Assembly: GCA_030544235.1 (NCBI GenBank)
Contig: CM060468.1
Location: 5,090,758-5,154,757 of the forward strand
From: Lepturacanthus savala
Lineage: Eukaryota > Chordata > Actinopteri > Scombriformes > Trichiuridae
Direction: 5' to 3'
DNA: 64,000 bases
In this document: in pieces, positions 12,436 to 24,990 of the stretch
How the letters are laid out: the number at the start of each line of letters is the position of its first letter
Numbering within the stretch: the stretch's first letter is position 1
Position numbers and translations under genes: made by a program
Notes under the pieces: generated by a model
What the model was told of the DNA's origin: nothing
Databases searched by the model: none
What the model saw: only the letters and a program-made list of their open reading frames with translations

Positions 12436-12624
12436 GCGGTTGTTCTCATCCTTTTGTGGCTCATGAGTCAAATTTGACATAAAAAAAACACCAGTGACCC
12501 CAGACATTCAAAATAAAGACAAATATGTGCTAAAATGGATTGAATCATTAGTTAAAAGTTAATTTATTTAGTGCAAACTGAAGACATTTCATGTATATTT
12601 GGTAGGTAGGGTTGAGAACCCCTG
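12436..12624. mobile_element. hAT-type MITE with GGTTCTCAA-like termini
   Basis: The segment starts with GCGGTTGTTCTCATCC and ends with GGGTTGAGAACCCCTG. These are imperfect inverted copies of the CAGNGGTTCTCAACC terminus seen in MER5/Charlie-like hAT elements and in a common fish repeat. Internal words TTTGTGGCTCATGAG and CAGTGACCCCAGACATT also fit that fish repeat. It is about 190 bp, has no transposase, and its target duplication is not clear. Confidence 0.65.
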
Positions 12625-13516
12625 AGCGTCAATCATATCTAAATGTCTACATTCAATGTTACTTTCCAACACTATTGTAAAATAGTTTTCATTATATATT
12701 ATTCATTGTTCTTAGTTATACTCAGCAGCAAAATTAATGTGATATTTTACTTCATCGCACACACACACACATGTTGCATCTCTCATATTTAACACATGTT
12801 CAAATATAAAATTAGACCATGATCCCTTTATTAATCCCAGTCAGACAGACAGCTCATTGACTTCCTATTGTAAAAGTAACAAAGCCATTTCTAATTTGTA
12901 TTGGTTACTGGTATACTATTGCTGTTACAAGTTGCAAGTATTTTATTACTGCTCACCAAAATATACCTCGTCTATCCTTGAGTCCTAACAAACATGTATT
13001 TTTTATTATTTACATCTATATCTTCATTATCTTTGTTGGCACATTGCCACCAGATGAATGGTATAGAGTTACCAGTAGTTAAAAAAACACCACAGGGTAT
13101 CTTTCAGTTTTCAACTATTTAAATAAAACACTCCAAACAGATACTGGCTACAAGCTTTCACTTGTCTTTCCACATCTGCATTTCTCTTTTGCATTACTAG
13201 ATTGCTGTCAAACATCAGCGTTTCCCCACATACGTAGAACAGGGCACCCGTGTTGTTGTTTCCTCAGAGTGAAAACAGCATCTGAAAAGCAAGCGTTGTA
13301 CTTTTAATCTGTTATCGCTCTCATTTGCCTTGTCTACATCGTTTTTACATCGTAAGGTAAATGGAAACAGGAAATACACAAATCGGTGTCCCTGGAGGTC
13401 ATCACCTGTCTGTGTGAGGATCGAAACAACAAGGCACCTTGTCACAAGTCAGCTTCTCCAACCGGGCAACTGCAACTGCTGCATTCACTTTTTTTCTCTG
13501 TGAAGCAAATGCACCA

Positions 13517-13562
<46 letters not shown>

Positions 13563-13975
13563 TTGCAGTGTGAAACAACTCCCATCTAATCAGTGTTTCA
13601 ATCTGCAGAAGTCTGTTGAAATAATTAAGGCTTGAGTAAAACAATACACGGCGGCTTTTATTTTTCATCTAGAGCCGGGTCACGTTCCCAATTACCCTAA
13701 AATGTTGTGATGACATGCACTCTGTTTTCACAGAAAATATTGATATTATTCCAGGTAATGGGTCTCAGCACAGGAAGTGAATAAAATGCTCACTAGTAAC
13801 AGCGGCTTAGATTAAAAATGTTTGAAAATACTAAACCAAAACCTGAACAACAAAGTGTTTTGATGTGTTGTGTTTATTATCATACACAAAAATAGTATAC
13901 TATAATACACATATCAAGTATGTTTTAAATGTTTTTTCATGCATTCATTCTTGTTTGCAATCTTTAAATCCTTAA
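12625..13975. other. Intergenic; one CA array
   Basis: Mostly AT-rich sequence without a supported gene. A (CA)n array occupies 13521-13559 and a short one lies at about 12757-12770. GATCCCTTTATTAATCCC at 12821-12838 resembles the 3'-tail motif of fish retroposons. Confidence 0.5.
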
Positions 13976-14321
13976 TTAACCAATTCTAAGAGCCGATAAG
14001 TCTATGACTGTCATTTTATACTTAACCCATTTTTGTTCAAAGATTTCATGCATATAATTATATCACTCCAGTCACTAACAATCATGTTTCTTTGTAGAAA
14101 ATAGTATTATAGTTGCCGCTTGCACAAATCGGCAGGAAGTTGACGACGTCATATGAGAAGAAGCACTTGGAAACTTAAATTATTTCCTTAAAATATTTTG
14201 TCTAAGTTAGGGTTAGTCATGTCATTAGAAAAAAAGCTGTATGAGTAACATTTAGATTTTTAATTTTAAGTATAAAATGACAAGTTATAGACTTAAAGGC
14301 TCATAGGCTTTAATGGGTTAA
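13976..14321. mobile_element. piggyBac-type MITE flanked by TTAA
   Basis: A 338-bp segment (13980-14317) is flanked on both sides by TTAA (13976-13979 and 14318-14321), the target duplicated by piggyBac elements. The right end reads ATGGG-TTAA and the left TTAA-CCAATT, matching the TTAACCC terminal rule with one change. Long subterminal inverted repeats lie inside: 13997-14025 and 14266-14296 share GTCATTTTATACTTA and AAGTCTAT in mirror orientation. There is no transposase, so it would have been mobilised in trans. Confidence 0.75.
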
Positions 14322-14839
14322 TATGTGCACACCATTTATAATTTAAATGCAACTCCACATATTTATGCATTTGTGTTACTGTCAGTCTCTGGGTCCCCTT
14401 AACAGTTGCTGTGGTGATTTACTTCCTGGCCCACCAGCCCTATGATGTTGTGGCAACCCTGGAAGCCGGTGTGTGCATCCACAGGATGGTAGCCAATTAT
14501 TTGGAGCCCGCTCCGTTTTTTTTTCCCAAATTAAAAATGGCCTCCTTCCACTGTTGACCTTGGATCGGCTTTCCACTTCTTATTATTATTAGGTTATTAA
14601 CACAAACCCCTGAAAGTATCTTTTTAAAGTCTAAAACAAATTTGATTAGGCCTCTTTACTCGCACCGGTGCAGACATACCTATCGCTGTCTAACTCCTGT
14701 CTGCTCCCTATTACCTTCGACACTGAAGTCAGCGAGAGAGCCCGGACCTGAAAGCCTATATCCCCCCACTCGCTGGACAAGGCAGGGGGGGTGCCGGGTT
14801 TGCAGCACATTACCGCTTTATTGAATTAATTACGATAAG
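14322..14839. other. Intergenic, no gene seen
   Basis: Mixed sequence with a T-run at 14516-14523. Open frames are short and unrecognised, and no repeat family is evident. Confidence 0.45.
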
Positions 14840-16500
14840 GATCATAACTTTAAACGCGGGGTGAGGCGCGGGGCGTTTTTTTCGGCGCGGATCGCTCCGA
14901 GCAATTTCTCCCCTGAACGCCGGTGGAGGGGTTATTGGATCTGTCAGGCCTGAACTCTGTGGCATCGTAACGAGCTCCATAAGGTAAGCCGAGGTTGGGC
15001 ACAGTTCGCTGCGCTGATCCCTATATGCCTGCAACACGGGGGAAATTTGTACTACATACTGAACAAATAACAAGGGGAGAGAGGGAGAGCGTGGAGCGGC
15101 GACTGGTGAGGCCTTGTTTTGATGGCGCCTCAGTCCAAAGGCCCAGAGGGGTCACGCGGGGTTATCCCGGGGTCTCGCGCCATATACAGTTCATGCAACG
15201 AAGTGTGTCATTATATTATAATGCTGCTTGGATGTTGCAAAGACCCTTTTTTTTGGTGCGTTGCACTTTTCCCAAAGGGTTCTGTGTGTGTGTGTGTGTG
15301 TGTGTGTTTGTGGTTCATACGAGATTGTTTCCATTCTTCTTCCACAAGGTCCAAATACGCCAGAATCCGGAGAGTAATCAATTATGGTGAATTTTGGTGA
15401 GACCGCATCAATAAAGGAGGATATTTTTAGACGTCGCAGCTGAATTTAGGTTAAAATAAGGTCACGGCTGTCATATCCAGGCTAAGGGGTTAAAAGAGAC
15501 TATGTAAATCAATGGTCTGTCCTTATATGTATAACAATTCAAGGATGTGTGTATGTGTGTGTATGGAAACCAAGACCCCCTATCCAGTTCACTTCAAAGA
15601 ATTCCAGACACGGAGTGTCCGTTCTTATTTTTCACTACGTGTAGCCGCCAGCGCCGTTGAAAGTGGTATTGGACATTTTTTTTTGTTTTTGGGATAACAA
15701 AAAAGCCTTTAACGTGTGTGTGGTTGGGGGGAGAAAGAGGCCGACTCGAAGGGAGGAAGGAAGTCGCCACGAGTCCGTCCGTTTCGCATTAGCCACCATG
15801 CCGATCGGCACGGCCCCAACCCGGAGCCTGGTGGGCCACCGGCAACGTGCGGAGACTGACTTTGAGTGACCGCCGGCGTTTTAGCACGTCTGACAGTTCG
15901 ACTCTGAGTTTTTCAGAAAACGCAAGGTACGTTTTTTGATGTGGTGGAGCGTCCGTCCATGCTCGCGGCTAGCGGCCGTGCGGGTGTGCATGGTGTACGG
16001 CTGGGAGCTAAACGCGTGCAGCTGTATCATAATATTTGCGCTGTAAGAAAGCGTCTTTGAGGGACAATAACCTGCAGCTGAATCAGCGTGCCCCGCCACG
16101 CGAGCGCCTTTCATATGAACAAACCAACTATCTGGAGAATGCGTAGGCTCAGGGTGAAATCCAGAGCGCTCCCTCTCTCTCTCTCTCTCTCTTTGCTTTT
16201 TTTCATGTACTTTCATGACCTGTGTGCATGCATACACTAAGTCATTTCGCTTTGTGTAGTTTTGCCGCTCTTTTTCCAACACCCCCTCACTTTCCCACCT
16301 TTTTCGTAAACTGTAAACACTGTAAACCCTTCGGAAAAACACGCCCGTTCGAAAACCGAGTTCGCTGGACCACGTCCTACTTGCTGATGAAGTGAGCGAC
16401 AAAATCTGCTGCGGGGGTATCTGGGGCAAACAGTGGGGAGATGAGTTGCAATCACAGGCTTGTACAGCTGGGTCTTGTTTAGCTGGTCGACACCGTCGGG
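14840..16500. promoter_or_regulatory. GC-richer, CpG-containing candidate regulatory tract
   Basis: Segments 14850-15180, 15730-16010 and 16290-16400 are CpG-containing and non-repetitive, unlike the surrounding AT-rich DNA. They are separated by a TG array (15283-15307) and a CT array (16172-16192). CATAAGGTAAGC near 14981 and GCAAGGTACG near 15922 resemble splice donors, but I see no matching exon structure. An unannotated noncoding transcript or enhancer cluster is possible. A 182-codon minus-strand frame at 15881-16429 includes a low-complexity Arg-Glu run and is not called. Confidence 0.25.
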
Positions 16501-17930
16501 GTGGGGGTGGTGGGGGGGGAAACTAATTCCCAATCAAAATACATCAGCTTCAAAGAGTCACCAATAAAGCCTGAGAAGTTATTTGCTTACGGATCAAGAT
16601 TTAGCGGATTTGGAATAGAGTCCATAACAGTGATTTCGGGATTAATGCCGGCTCCGAGTGAGCTTTATGCATCCAGAGACACGTGTGGGTAGTCAGGGAT
16701 CGCCAGCTTTAATGTGTTACGTGTAGCACATCCAGCTATTTATTTACAATTGCCTGATTAAATGTGAATACAGTGATACAATAACTAGAAAACCAAGATT
16801 TTTCTCTAGCAGCAGAGGAATTAAAGTCTCTCATGTTAAATATTGTCACCATATTAAAATAATGGCCTAGTTAAAAGGATTGTGCTCTTTATGACCTATA
16901 GGACAATGGCCATTTTACGAAGTCCAAGTTTTTTGCTCATTACTACTGGTGAGTGATAAAGGCTTTAGGCTATCATGTTTTATAGTCATTTAGTCTAAAT
17001 TTCACAAGTAATAATTTAATATAAAGTGCTGTGCATATCAATAAATTCATGAATATGTAGCCAAATATAAAGAATGACAGGAAGCCCCAGAATCTTCAGT
17101 CCATTAAACGTGTCGTCACTTCATTGAAAATTTGCCACATCTCAGGTACAAAGAAGACCTGGAAAAGTGATGAAAAGGGACCTGACGTTACTTTAATTTA
17201 ACACCAGGTAAAAGGACAGTTTAAGACAGGTTTAAAGTTGCAGACAATGTTCTATGTATGTCCACAGTCATCCACTGTCAAGGCCTTTTTGATTAAAATG
17301 ATTAATCAACGTAATATTCTCTGTATTTGATAAAGTAAAAAGTGACTTAGGCCATTATTTTTAATACACTATGGAAATTGTCATTACGGGGTACTTCTTG
17401 GTAGATTTTTTTTTCTTTGAAGGGGAAAAATAGTGCCATCTACCTGAGGAATCCGGCTGAATGTCTGTGATCATTCTAGGGCTCTTTCACTTCCTTCATC
17501 TGTATATTCCCCTTTCTTTTCTTGTTTTGATTTTAAAAATAAAACACAAGAAAGCAAAGACACGAGTTGCTCTAGGAACAGGATCTATGTTTCAGTAAAA
17601 GAGGAAATGCAGACAGAAAACTAAAACCTGGGCAAAGCGCGCCACACCACAAAGAAGCCAAATACTACCCGATGTGTATAATTGCCATTGCACCTGAAGT
17701 CTGAATTTATTCATTCTAAAACTCAACTACAATGCCTCAATAATTATGGTAACAATATGCATCCTTTTAAGTATTTAAAAAATATGAAGCTAACCCTAAA
17801 AGTCTTTTCGTAGTCAGACTGACTCACATGATTTGCTTTGACCTCTAAAAGCTTGTTGCATGAACTTAATATTGATACAAAGGTTGTAGTGAAATAGTCA
17901 AATTTACATTTACTAATACTCTGTTTAGTT
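16501..17930. other. AT-rich intergenic, no gene seen
   Basis: Ordinary AT-rich sequence. AAAAAGTGACTTAGGCCATTAT-type wording at 17337-17358 recurs at 25386-25407. A minus-strand CTCF-like word (GTGCCATCTACCTG, 12 of 14 consensus positions) lies at 17433-17446. No exon is supported. Confidence 0.4.
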
Positions 17931-18126
17931 TGTTTAACATAATTAAACTTGTAGGACAAGTTTGCTCTAGGACAAGTTTAATTATCCTTCCTTCTTCACT
18001 TTTCCTTCCTTATATCCTTCCTTCCTTCCTTCCTCCCTCCCCACCTTCCACACGTTTCCCCCTTCTCTCCCTCCCTCCAATCTTTCCTTCCTTCCTTCCT
18101 AAACCCAAGGACAACAGAAGGGTTAA
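17931..18126. repeat. (CCTT)n-containing fish repeat with GGGTTAA end
   Basis: Interrupted CTTC/CCTT tetranucleotide runs occur at about 17985-18045 and 18082-18100. They are followed by AAACCCAAGGACAACAGAAG and then GGGTTAA at 18120-18126. That right end (TTAACCCTTCTGTTG in reverse) is a repeat terminus I have seen widely in teleosts. The left end is not recognisable. Confidence 0.55.
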
Positions 18127-18929
18127 TATTCTAGAAATCTTACTTTTCTTTTCCAATTTTAAACCTCAAAATTCATACAGTTCATATTGTGCAGCCGTGG
18201 CCAGTACACAGGCTTATAAATAGAAACTGCCCCTCCATCATCCATCCATCCCTCTCCCTTCTCTTTTCATTCTATTTGCTGAATAAATATTCTGTTGGAG
18301 CGCTGACTCTTTTTGGAGTGACAACCTCTCTGAACTGCACAGAAAAGCCTCTTTCTTTCACACTCAGGACCTTATTGGCTGAGCTATCTCTCCATCTTTG
18401 GCCCAGCTGAACCTCTCCGATTTTTTCTGGCCGCTCTCTATCTTTACATCTCCGGCCTCTTTCCCTCGGTTTCTCACTCGTCTGCATGTTTCTATCCTCG
18501 TCTAAAATAAAAAAAATACAAAAATGCCTAATTTTATCACCTTTTCTCGCATTTCTCCATGGGCCAAAGCATATATTATTACAGGGTGATTTCGAGGTTA
18601 TGAAGCGCTGGAGGCCCGTGGGAATTAGATATTTTTTCCTCAGCTGATCTCCTTATCAGGCCTGCGTGTTATTATTATTTTTTGTGTGCATTTCCCTGGC
18701 TTTGTCTCCTCTGTGGGTCCACGGAGGTCGTATTTATGTTTTGCTCACTTGTCACATGGTTATTTGTTGTGCCACGGTACAGTAAATGTTTCTGATAGAG
18801 ATAGAAGCCTGGAAAGGAGCTCCTTTCGTTTGCTTTGTGTTTATTTTGTTATCCTTCCCTCACTCTCTTTCTCTTCATCTCTCCGAGCAGGGCCGAGTCT
18901 TTATCTGGTGGCCAAGTTTACACACTGGG

Positions 18930-18963
<34 letters not shown>

Positions 18964-19693
18964 CTTCAAACAAACAGCTTCGCTACTCTTAACGTAAACA
19001 CCGTCACTTTAACTAGACCAAATATTTACCTTTCGCCCCCGTTCCATCCCTCGGTTCAGTTTCTTCCACCTTGCGAGTGCCACACGCCGGCAGATGGATA
19101 TCACGCGCTCGCTCTATCAATAATTCGCCTGGAATAGAGGGAGCCCCTAGTGTTTTGGTGTGTGTGAACGTGTGTGAGCCAGCGAGGGACTGTCAACAGG
19201 TGGCATTTAAACTATACAAACATGACACACACACACACACACACACAGTTTGTTTTCATATTCATTTTCAAAATAGTGAAGTAATACTCACTCACACACA
19301 TACTTGCAGAGAACTACTCATACATATGCACACACACATGCTGTATCTTGGTATGAATATAATAGTTTGTTTTCATTGTTTAAAACTTTGTTCTTGTCTT
19401 TCATGCATGCAAACGCACATGCGCGCTCACACACACACACACACAACATGGCCTGCTTTTAGAAGGTGTAACAAGGAAGGATATGCTTTGGGTTTAAAAA
19501 ACACAGTTGTGCAGATAAGCTGGCTTTACATGGAAGCTACTTATAGTCGCATACATCACACACACCCATACACACACGCGCGCATGCACACACTCTTCTA
19601 CGTGCACTGCTCTCTCAATGCTCATTGTGCTTGTGTGTTTATTTAGGGGTGCAGCTTTTGTTTGCTCCTGTCAGTCACTTCATCCATACTCTT

Positions 19694-19695
<2 letters not shown>
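18127..19695. other. Intergenic with GA and CA simple repeats
   Basis: A (GA)n array lies at 18933-18962. Several short CA arrays lie at about 19224-19247, 19430-19445 and 19557-19590, the last with CGCGCG interruptions. Between 18540 and 18780 the sequence is non-repetitive and TATT/ATTA-rich. The open frames are artefacts of the repeats. Confidence 0.5.

Positions 19696-19791
<96 letters not shown>
19696..19791. repeat. (TG)n microsatellite, about 48 units
   Basis: An uninterrupted TG array of 96 bp is followed directly by a G-run. Such a tract can adopt left-handed Z-DNA under torsion and is prone to length change and to assembly error. Confidence 0.97.
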
Positions 19792-19792
<1 letters not shown>

Positions 19793-19894
19793 TGGGGGGG
19801 CATCACACTGCAGTTTCTCCTCCATTCTTTGATGATGCACTGCTGACTCTATGCTGTAACAGAGCATCCACACCAGATCAAACTCTATATATAG

Positions 19895-20084
19895 TCAGTA
19901 CATTTACATGAAACTTAATGAAAATCTAATTATTGTGTTAATCTGACTATGGTTGGATTTTTTAAATGCATCTATACAGATTAGTCGGATTGAAATCAGA
20001 CCGAGTTAGACTTCTCATAGTTGAATTAACACATCCCAATAATGCTATAGGAATTGGATTTTCTCCAGCATGTAAACATACTGA
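19895..20084. mobile_element. 190-bp MITE with TCAGTA...CATG inverted termini
   Basis: The left end TCAGTACATTTACATG (19895-19910) and the right end CATGTAAACATACTGA (20069-20084) are imperfect inverted repeats, 14 of 16 positions matching. The interior words GACTATGGTTGGATTTTTTA and CAGATTAGTCGGATTGAAA fit a repeat I associate with fish genomes. No coding capacity. Superfamily not assigned. Confidence 0.55.
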
Positions 20085-22189
20085 CCATGGCTGTTTTGGG
20101 GATTTTGGAGATGTTTGTATTTATGTACAGGTGCATTAGAATGCAGTGCACAGGGAACCTGGTGCAGTGCAAAACACAGTGAATACTAGGAGTGTGTGTC
20201 TGGTCTTTCTTCTCTACAGCACGTACAGGCTCTGGTGAGTGCAAAAACGTGTGAGAAAGCAATCACTGCACATCAGGAAAATACCAGTTTGTCTTTGCGT
20301 AACGTGCCCTGATCATGTCCTGCTCAGGTTCAATTGACAAGGTTTCTCTTTTTTTCAGTTAGACACTGATCTTATTGTCTGATTGTGTCACAATCAGAGC
20401 AATGTGATATCCTCCAATGCATATAACAAGTCTGAAATACACGGGAAAATACTGCATTGAAATGCAGTGAAAAGAAACAAAACACACATAACAGGGTCTG
20501 ATTTTTTTTTTCGTTTGGTGCAAATCTCCCAATGAAAGTGGCAAGACTGATTATGGAAAAGTTGTGATAGTGAACATTCAAAATCAACAACAAAATCAAA
20601 AAACTGCAGTGAACCGTGACACCAGATTTTCAGTGACTGCACTTCTCCTCTAAACTGTGAAGCACAGAATATCTCTTAATTGCCAAATGCTGCGTCACAA
20701 TGGAGTGTCTCTGTTTGCATTTGTGTGTTAAGCTCTACATGAGTTTGTGCCAGCAGGCCCAAATTTACATGTATTTCTGTATGTGTGTGTGTTGTTGAAG
20801 AACAGCTGCATTTAACAGCAGTTAGTGTTACTACTGAGTGTCACTTCACACTTCAGCCCTGAGCCAAAGTCTGCTCAGTCTACCCTACTGACACCTGCTA
20901 CCACACACACACACAAGAGAAATTCATGGTGGAACATGTGGTGCACAATATGAACCAAAATACATTTAATTGTGAGTGCTGAGCCATTAACTAATGCATA
21001 CACATAAAAAAATACTGGGGTAAAAAGAAGACTGAAACCTTAAAGGGCACTGATTACTAACCAATGGCTACTACTCCAATGTCACAGTAGTACCTTCTAC
21101 GTATGAAGTTAATTCGTAGAAGGCACAATTCGGACGTACTACAGCACCACCATCTTGCAAATACTTTGAACCTGGATGTTCAAAGGACATGCTACAGCCC
21201 CAGTGTGGTGTGGTTCACTTGCACACTGCAAAATATGACGGGATGTAGGAAACCATCCAGGTACTGTTTGCATACTTGTTAAAAGCCTACTAAGGTATTC
21301 AGACGTCAGACAGGGAATATCTACAGAGCTGGTTGGGCGTGATTAGACACAGGTGTGGGAGACACAAACAGGGATCAGGTGCACACAGATGAGGAGGGGG
21401 CAGGGCAGAAAGGAACCTGGGACAGAGACATACGTGAGTGCTTCAAAATAAAAGGGGGGACCAGACATGATACATGAGGGAAAAAATCAAAATACTTAAC
21501 CAAAACATGACAGCCATGTGTAACTTGTTAAAGGTGCTTTAAAATCATCATCTTGTGTAATATAGATGCTATGTGCAATACTTAAAATCATCATCTGTGC
21601 AATCAGGTGCTACTTGATTGCATGTGTGTGTGTGTTTTTAAATAATTATTTGTGTTTAGTACTTAGTCTTAGTGTTTTATTTAGTAGTGCAATGCCTGTA
21701 GAAAGTATGTATTCCTGTAGAAAAGTTCAAACTTAGGTAGGTTTTTCATGTTTGGCCATATTTGGGCTCTTACATAGTCGAAATTGTACATTGGGTAAGA
21801 CATGAATATACATGGGGATAAGGAGAGATGTACAAATACAGTTATTACAAGAAAAAGGCTGCAATTTATGCAGAAAGTTGGATGTCAATCTACATATCAG
21901 TCAATCAGACTTGTGGTAAAACACTTTGTACTTTTTCCCTTGTCACAGTAATTCAGTAGCTAAAAATAAACTTTATTGTTTATCACTCTACTGTATTAAT
22001 GTATTCATATTCATTAAGGGTGTTAATGAATACCTCTTTAGTAGTTTCTTCTGTTATACATATAATCAGGCAAAGATTAACACCCCCAAAAGTAACGCTC
22101 CGTTCCCATTACCACAACATATTTCAGCCTTTATCTCCATAAACCAGAGCCAGTATGTGGAAATGGCAGAGTGGCACTAATCAAGAACA
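20085..22189. other. Intergenic with degraded repeat-like stretches
   Basis: No gene is supported. Positions 21060-21300 (GTACTACAGCACCACCATCTT) and 21330-21510 (GATTAGACACAGGTG, GGGATCAGGTGCACACAG) read like old interspersed repeat fragments. At 21537-21622 a unit of about 45 bp containing TTAAAATCATCATCT is imperfectly repeated twice in tandem. A 7-bp inverted repeat, TTCTACG/CGTAGAA, sits at about 21095-21121. Confidence 0.4.
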
Positions 22190-22440
22190 AAGTCTGCAGA
22201 AATGCATGTAAACACCACCGCCATCAAATATTGTGGTGAGACGCCAGTTCTTCTTCGGGCTGATCGTTAGCCAATAATATCCTGTAAGTAATCAGCTTCT
22301 GCGTAATTTGTCTCACTCTATCTGTTCCCGAAGATTCGCTGGATTAGAGATAAACACACCTGCCAAATTAATTTGTGTCCCTGTTGTAAGGAACAGAGGT
22401 TTGGGAGCACAGCGCTCTGCTCTTGATGGAAGTAAACAGC
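22190..22440. promoter_or_regulatory. Candidate conserved noncoding element
   Basis: Dense non-repetitive sequence with balanced composition and many developmental-factor-like words: ATGTAAACA (forkhead), CCAATAAT, GTAATCAGCTT, GGATTAGAGATAAACAC, and CCAAATTAATTTG, which is nearly palindromic. No coding frame covers it. The call rests on texture and motifs, not on alignment. Confidence 0.3.
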
Positions 22441-22934
22441 AGAGATAAGCACCAGGACTTTTTTTGGGGGCATTTCCCTGCCACAAAGCCCCCACCACTG
22501 TCCTCCACCCATCCTACCCTGGTATTTGGGAGCCTCTCACGAATACCAGCATGGACGAGCGTGTCCTACCACTGAACCCCGTCCCACCTCCCTGGTGACA
22601 CAAGCACATACATGCACGCCCCCGCCCTTATCGCCACTATCATGCTGCCAAGTCGCTGGGCTTCCTGCTTTGCTCGCACACGTATACGGTGAACGTCCGA
22701 GCCGGTTTCTTGCAGTACACACACACACACGTGCACGCACAACTGCAACAACACACACACTCTTGCTCTTTCTCACAAACGGATTCATTACAGCAGAAAA
22801 ACCTTATCTCATTTAGCGTGATTGGATCACACATAACTTCATGCCCACCCCCCCACACCCAACCAAACCTTAGACACAGGCATACTGTACACTCACTTGC
22901 TCTGCAGGTATGTGATGGTGGTGGTGGTGGTGGT

Positions 22935-22968
<34 letters not shown>

Positions 22969-24990
22969 TGTCCTAGCTGTCTGAGGTTTTTGGGCAGATG
23001 CCTATCTGGACCCAACAGGACGAGTTAAAGAAGACGACGGACGGGAAAAGAGGGATTGAAATGGAAAAGAGAGAAAGGAGCAGAGTAATTCAGAGGCAGA
23101 CGCAGGCTGAGGTGCTTTATCTTCTTCTTCCAAATTTACCTGCTTATCGTGTCAGTGTGGTCGCACTGTAACACACAAACACTTGTAAACACAGTCTACT
23201 TTAACTGGAAGTAACCTAAGTTCTTTTGAATTATTCTGTAAAGATTTTTTTCAGGGAAAAAATGCAATTCTTTGTCAAGATAAGATGAGAAGATTGCTGG
23301 CCCAACTTGTCAATTTTCCAAATTAAAATGTCTAAACATGACTGGGCCTATTTTCAAATCTAGAGAAACATTTTGAATCAAATCTAATCCTGGGATAGTA
23401 CATGACTGCCTCTTTATGTCCCATGTTTGTATCCATCAGTGTAATGGTTGTCCTACCCAGAGATTATAGTGATACATTTACCTTTTAGCTACAATTTAAC
23501 ACCTTACATCAAGTAAGATTTAATCATTTATAATTCAATAGCACCAAACAGCATTGGAGAAACACAGATTTTTAATGTGAAACTCATTTTTATTGCTGTA
23601 TTTTATAATTTATAGGAGGTTTTTCAAGTATTATTCACAAAGTCTGATGCATACACTATATGGAGTGAAAAGTCACTTGTCTAAGACATTTTTGAGAAAT
23701 TTAGGCAGGTCACTGATCTAAATCATGGTGTACAGTTGATTTTCCTCAGAGTCAATAAACAACCTTTCTTCCCTTATTAACTCACCATATTAAAGAAATT
23801 AGTGGAAGTGACATTCTTCACGATTGTAAAATTTAGGAAAAATAAGCAGCGTATAATCTCCAGAGGCGAATCTTTCGCTCTCTTTCTTGCACACACACAC
23901 ACACACACACACACATTACAATTAGCAGTGACTGTGCCCGGAGGCGGTGAGTCTTGGTAATAAGTGCTTGTTGATGTTTTCCAAATCTTGCTAATAGAAA
24001 GAACAAACATGGCCTAACCTTTTAATTGAGTGATGACATGACGATGATGGAGAGATTGTTAAGCACTCGCCGTGGAGCCAAAGAGGAGAGTCCTTGAGTT
24101 CCCTTCTTTAATTTCACCTCTCCATCCCTCTCCGTCCATCTGCCTAGTTCCTGTTTGTGTTCATTAGAGCTGCTCACAGCGTCGGGGATGACTAAGGAGA
24201 GTGCCTTGTTTTACTTCTCTTCCCCGCCACTGTTACAGCTACAGTTTGTACTGGAAACGCCCCAAAAGTAGCCTTTTGGTAAAGGTGTTGTAGCTTTTAT
24301 ACCATGTGTCCGTAACTACCGCTGCTTTTCAGCAAATCTCACCCTTTTTGTCTGTGGGCAATTACTGTCAGCAGCACATAAGCTACAGATAACCCTCCAC
24401 TCCTTCTTCCTCTTCTCCTACCCTCGCTTTCTGTTGTGAGCTCTCCTGTCAGAGCCCTGCCAGTGCTAATCTCCATGATAGATTCCCGTTGTTCATTCCC
24501 TCCATGCTGGCCTCCATTTTTAAACCGTTCTTCCTTAATTTCCAATCAAAGGAAACTCACAAAGCTGATGTAACCACAACCTTCACAGCCATTGATCAGC
24601 AAATATATATCACAAAACAAAACATCTCCTTTGTCTACTGTGACGCCATTACTGATTGCATGGTAGATGAGCAATGATGCCAGTTCAAGCTTACTGTGAT
24701 GATTAAGCGGTTTCCTCCCAGGCTCAGTGATGAGGGTGAAACTCATCCCCATATCAAGCTCCTGCTGATGGTCTGGGGGTTCACTCTGGGGCTGAATAAC
24801 GTCTGTAAAGTGAGATCCACAGATGTTAGACTGCTCCAGTCCCCTTTTTGCCGAGCCTGTAGCCAAAACAAGTTATTAGTTAAACCGTAGCAGAATTGCC
24901 TATAGGCATATATATCAATGACTTTGGAAAACAAGAAAAAACATAATTTTTAGAAATCATATTGGTATTTTTTATATATTTATTGTGTTT
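22441..24990. other. Intergenic with simple repeats
   Basis: A (GGT)n stretch at 22914-22937 runs into a TG array to 22966. A CA array lies at 23889-23914 and another, short, at about 22718-22760. Positions 23840-24060 and 24100-24300 are non-repetitive and unremarkable. No exon is supported. Confidence 0.45.

Noticed and set aside
15881..16429. 182-codon minus-strand open frame
   Set aside because: It includes an Arg-Glu run from the CT array at 16172-16192 and no recognisable fold or motif.
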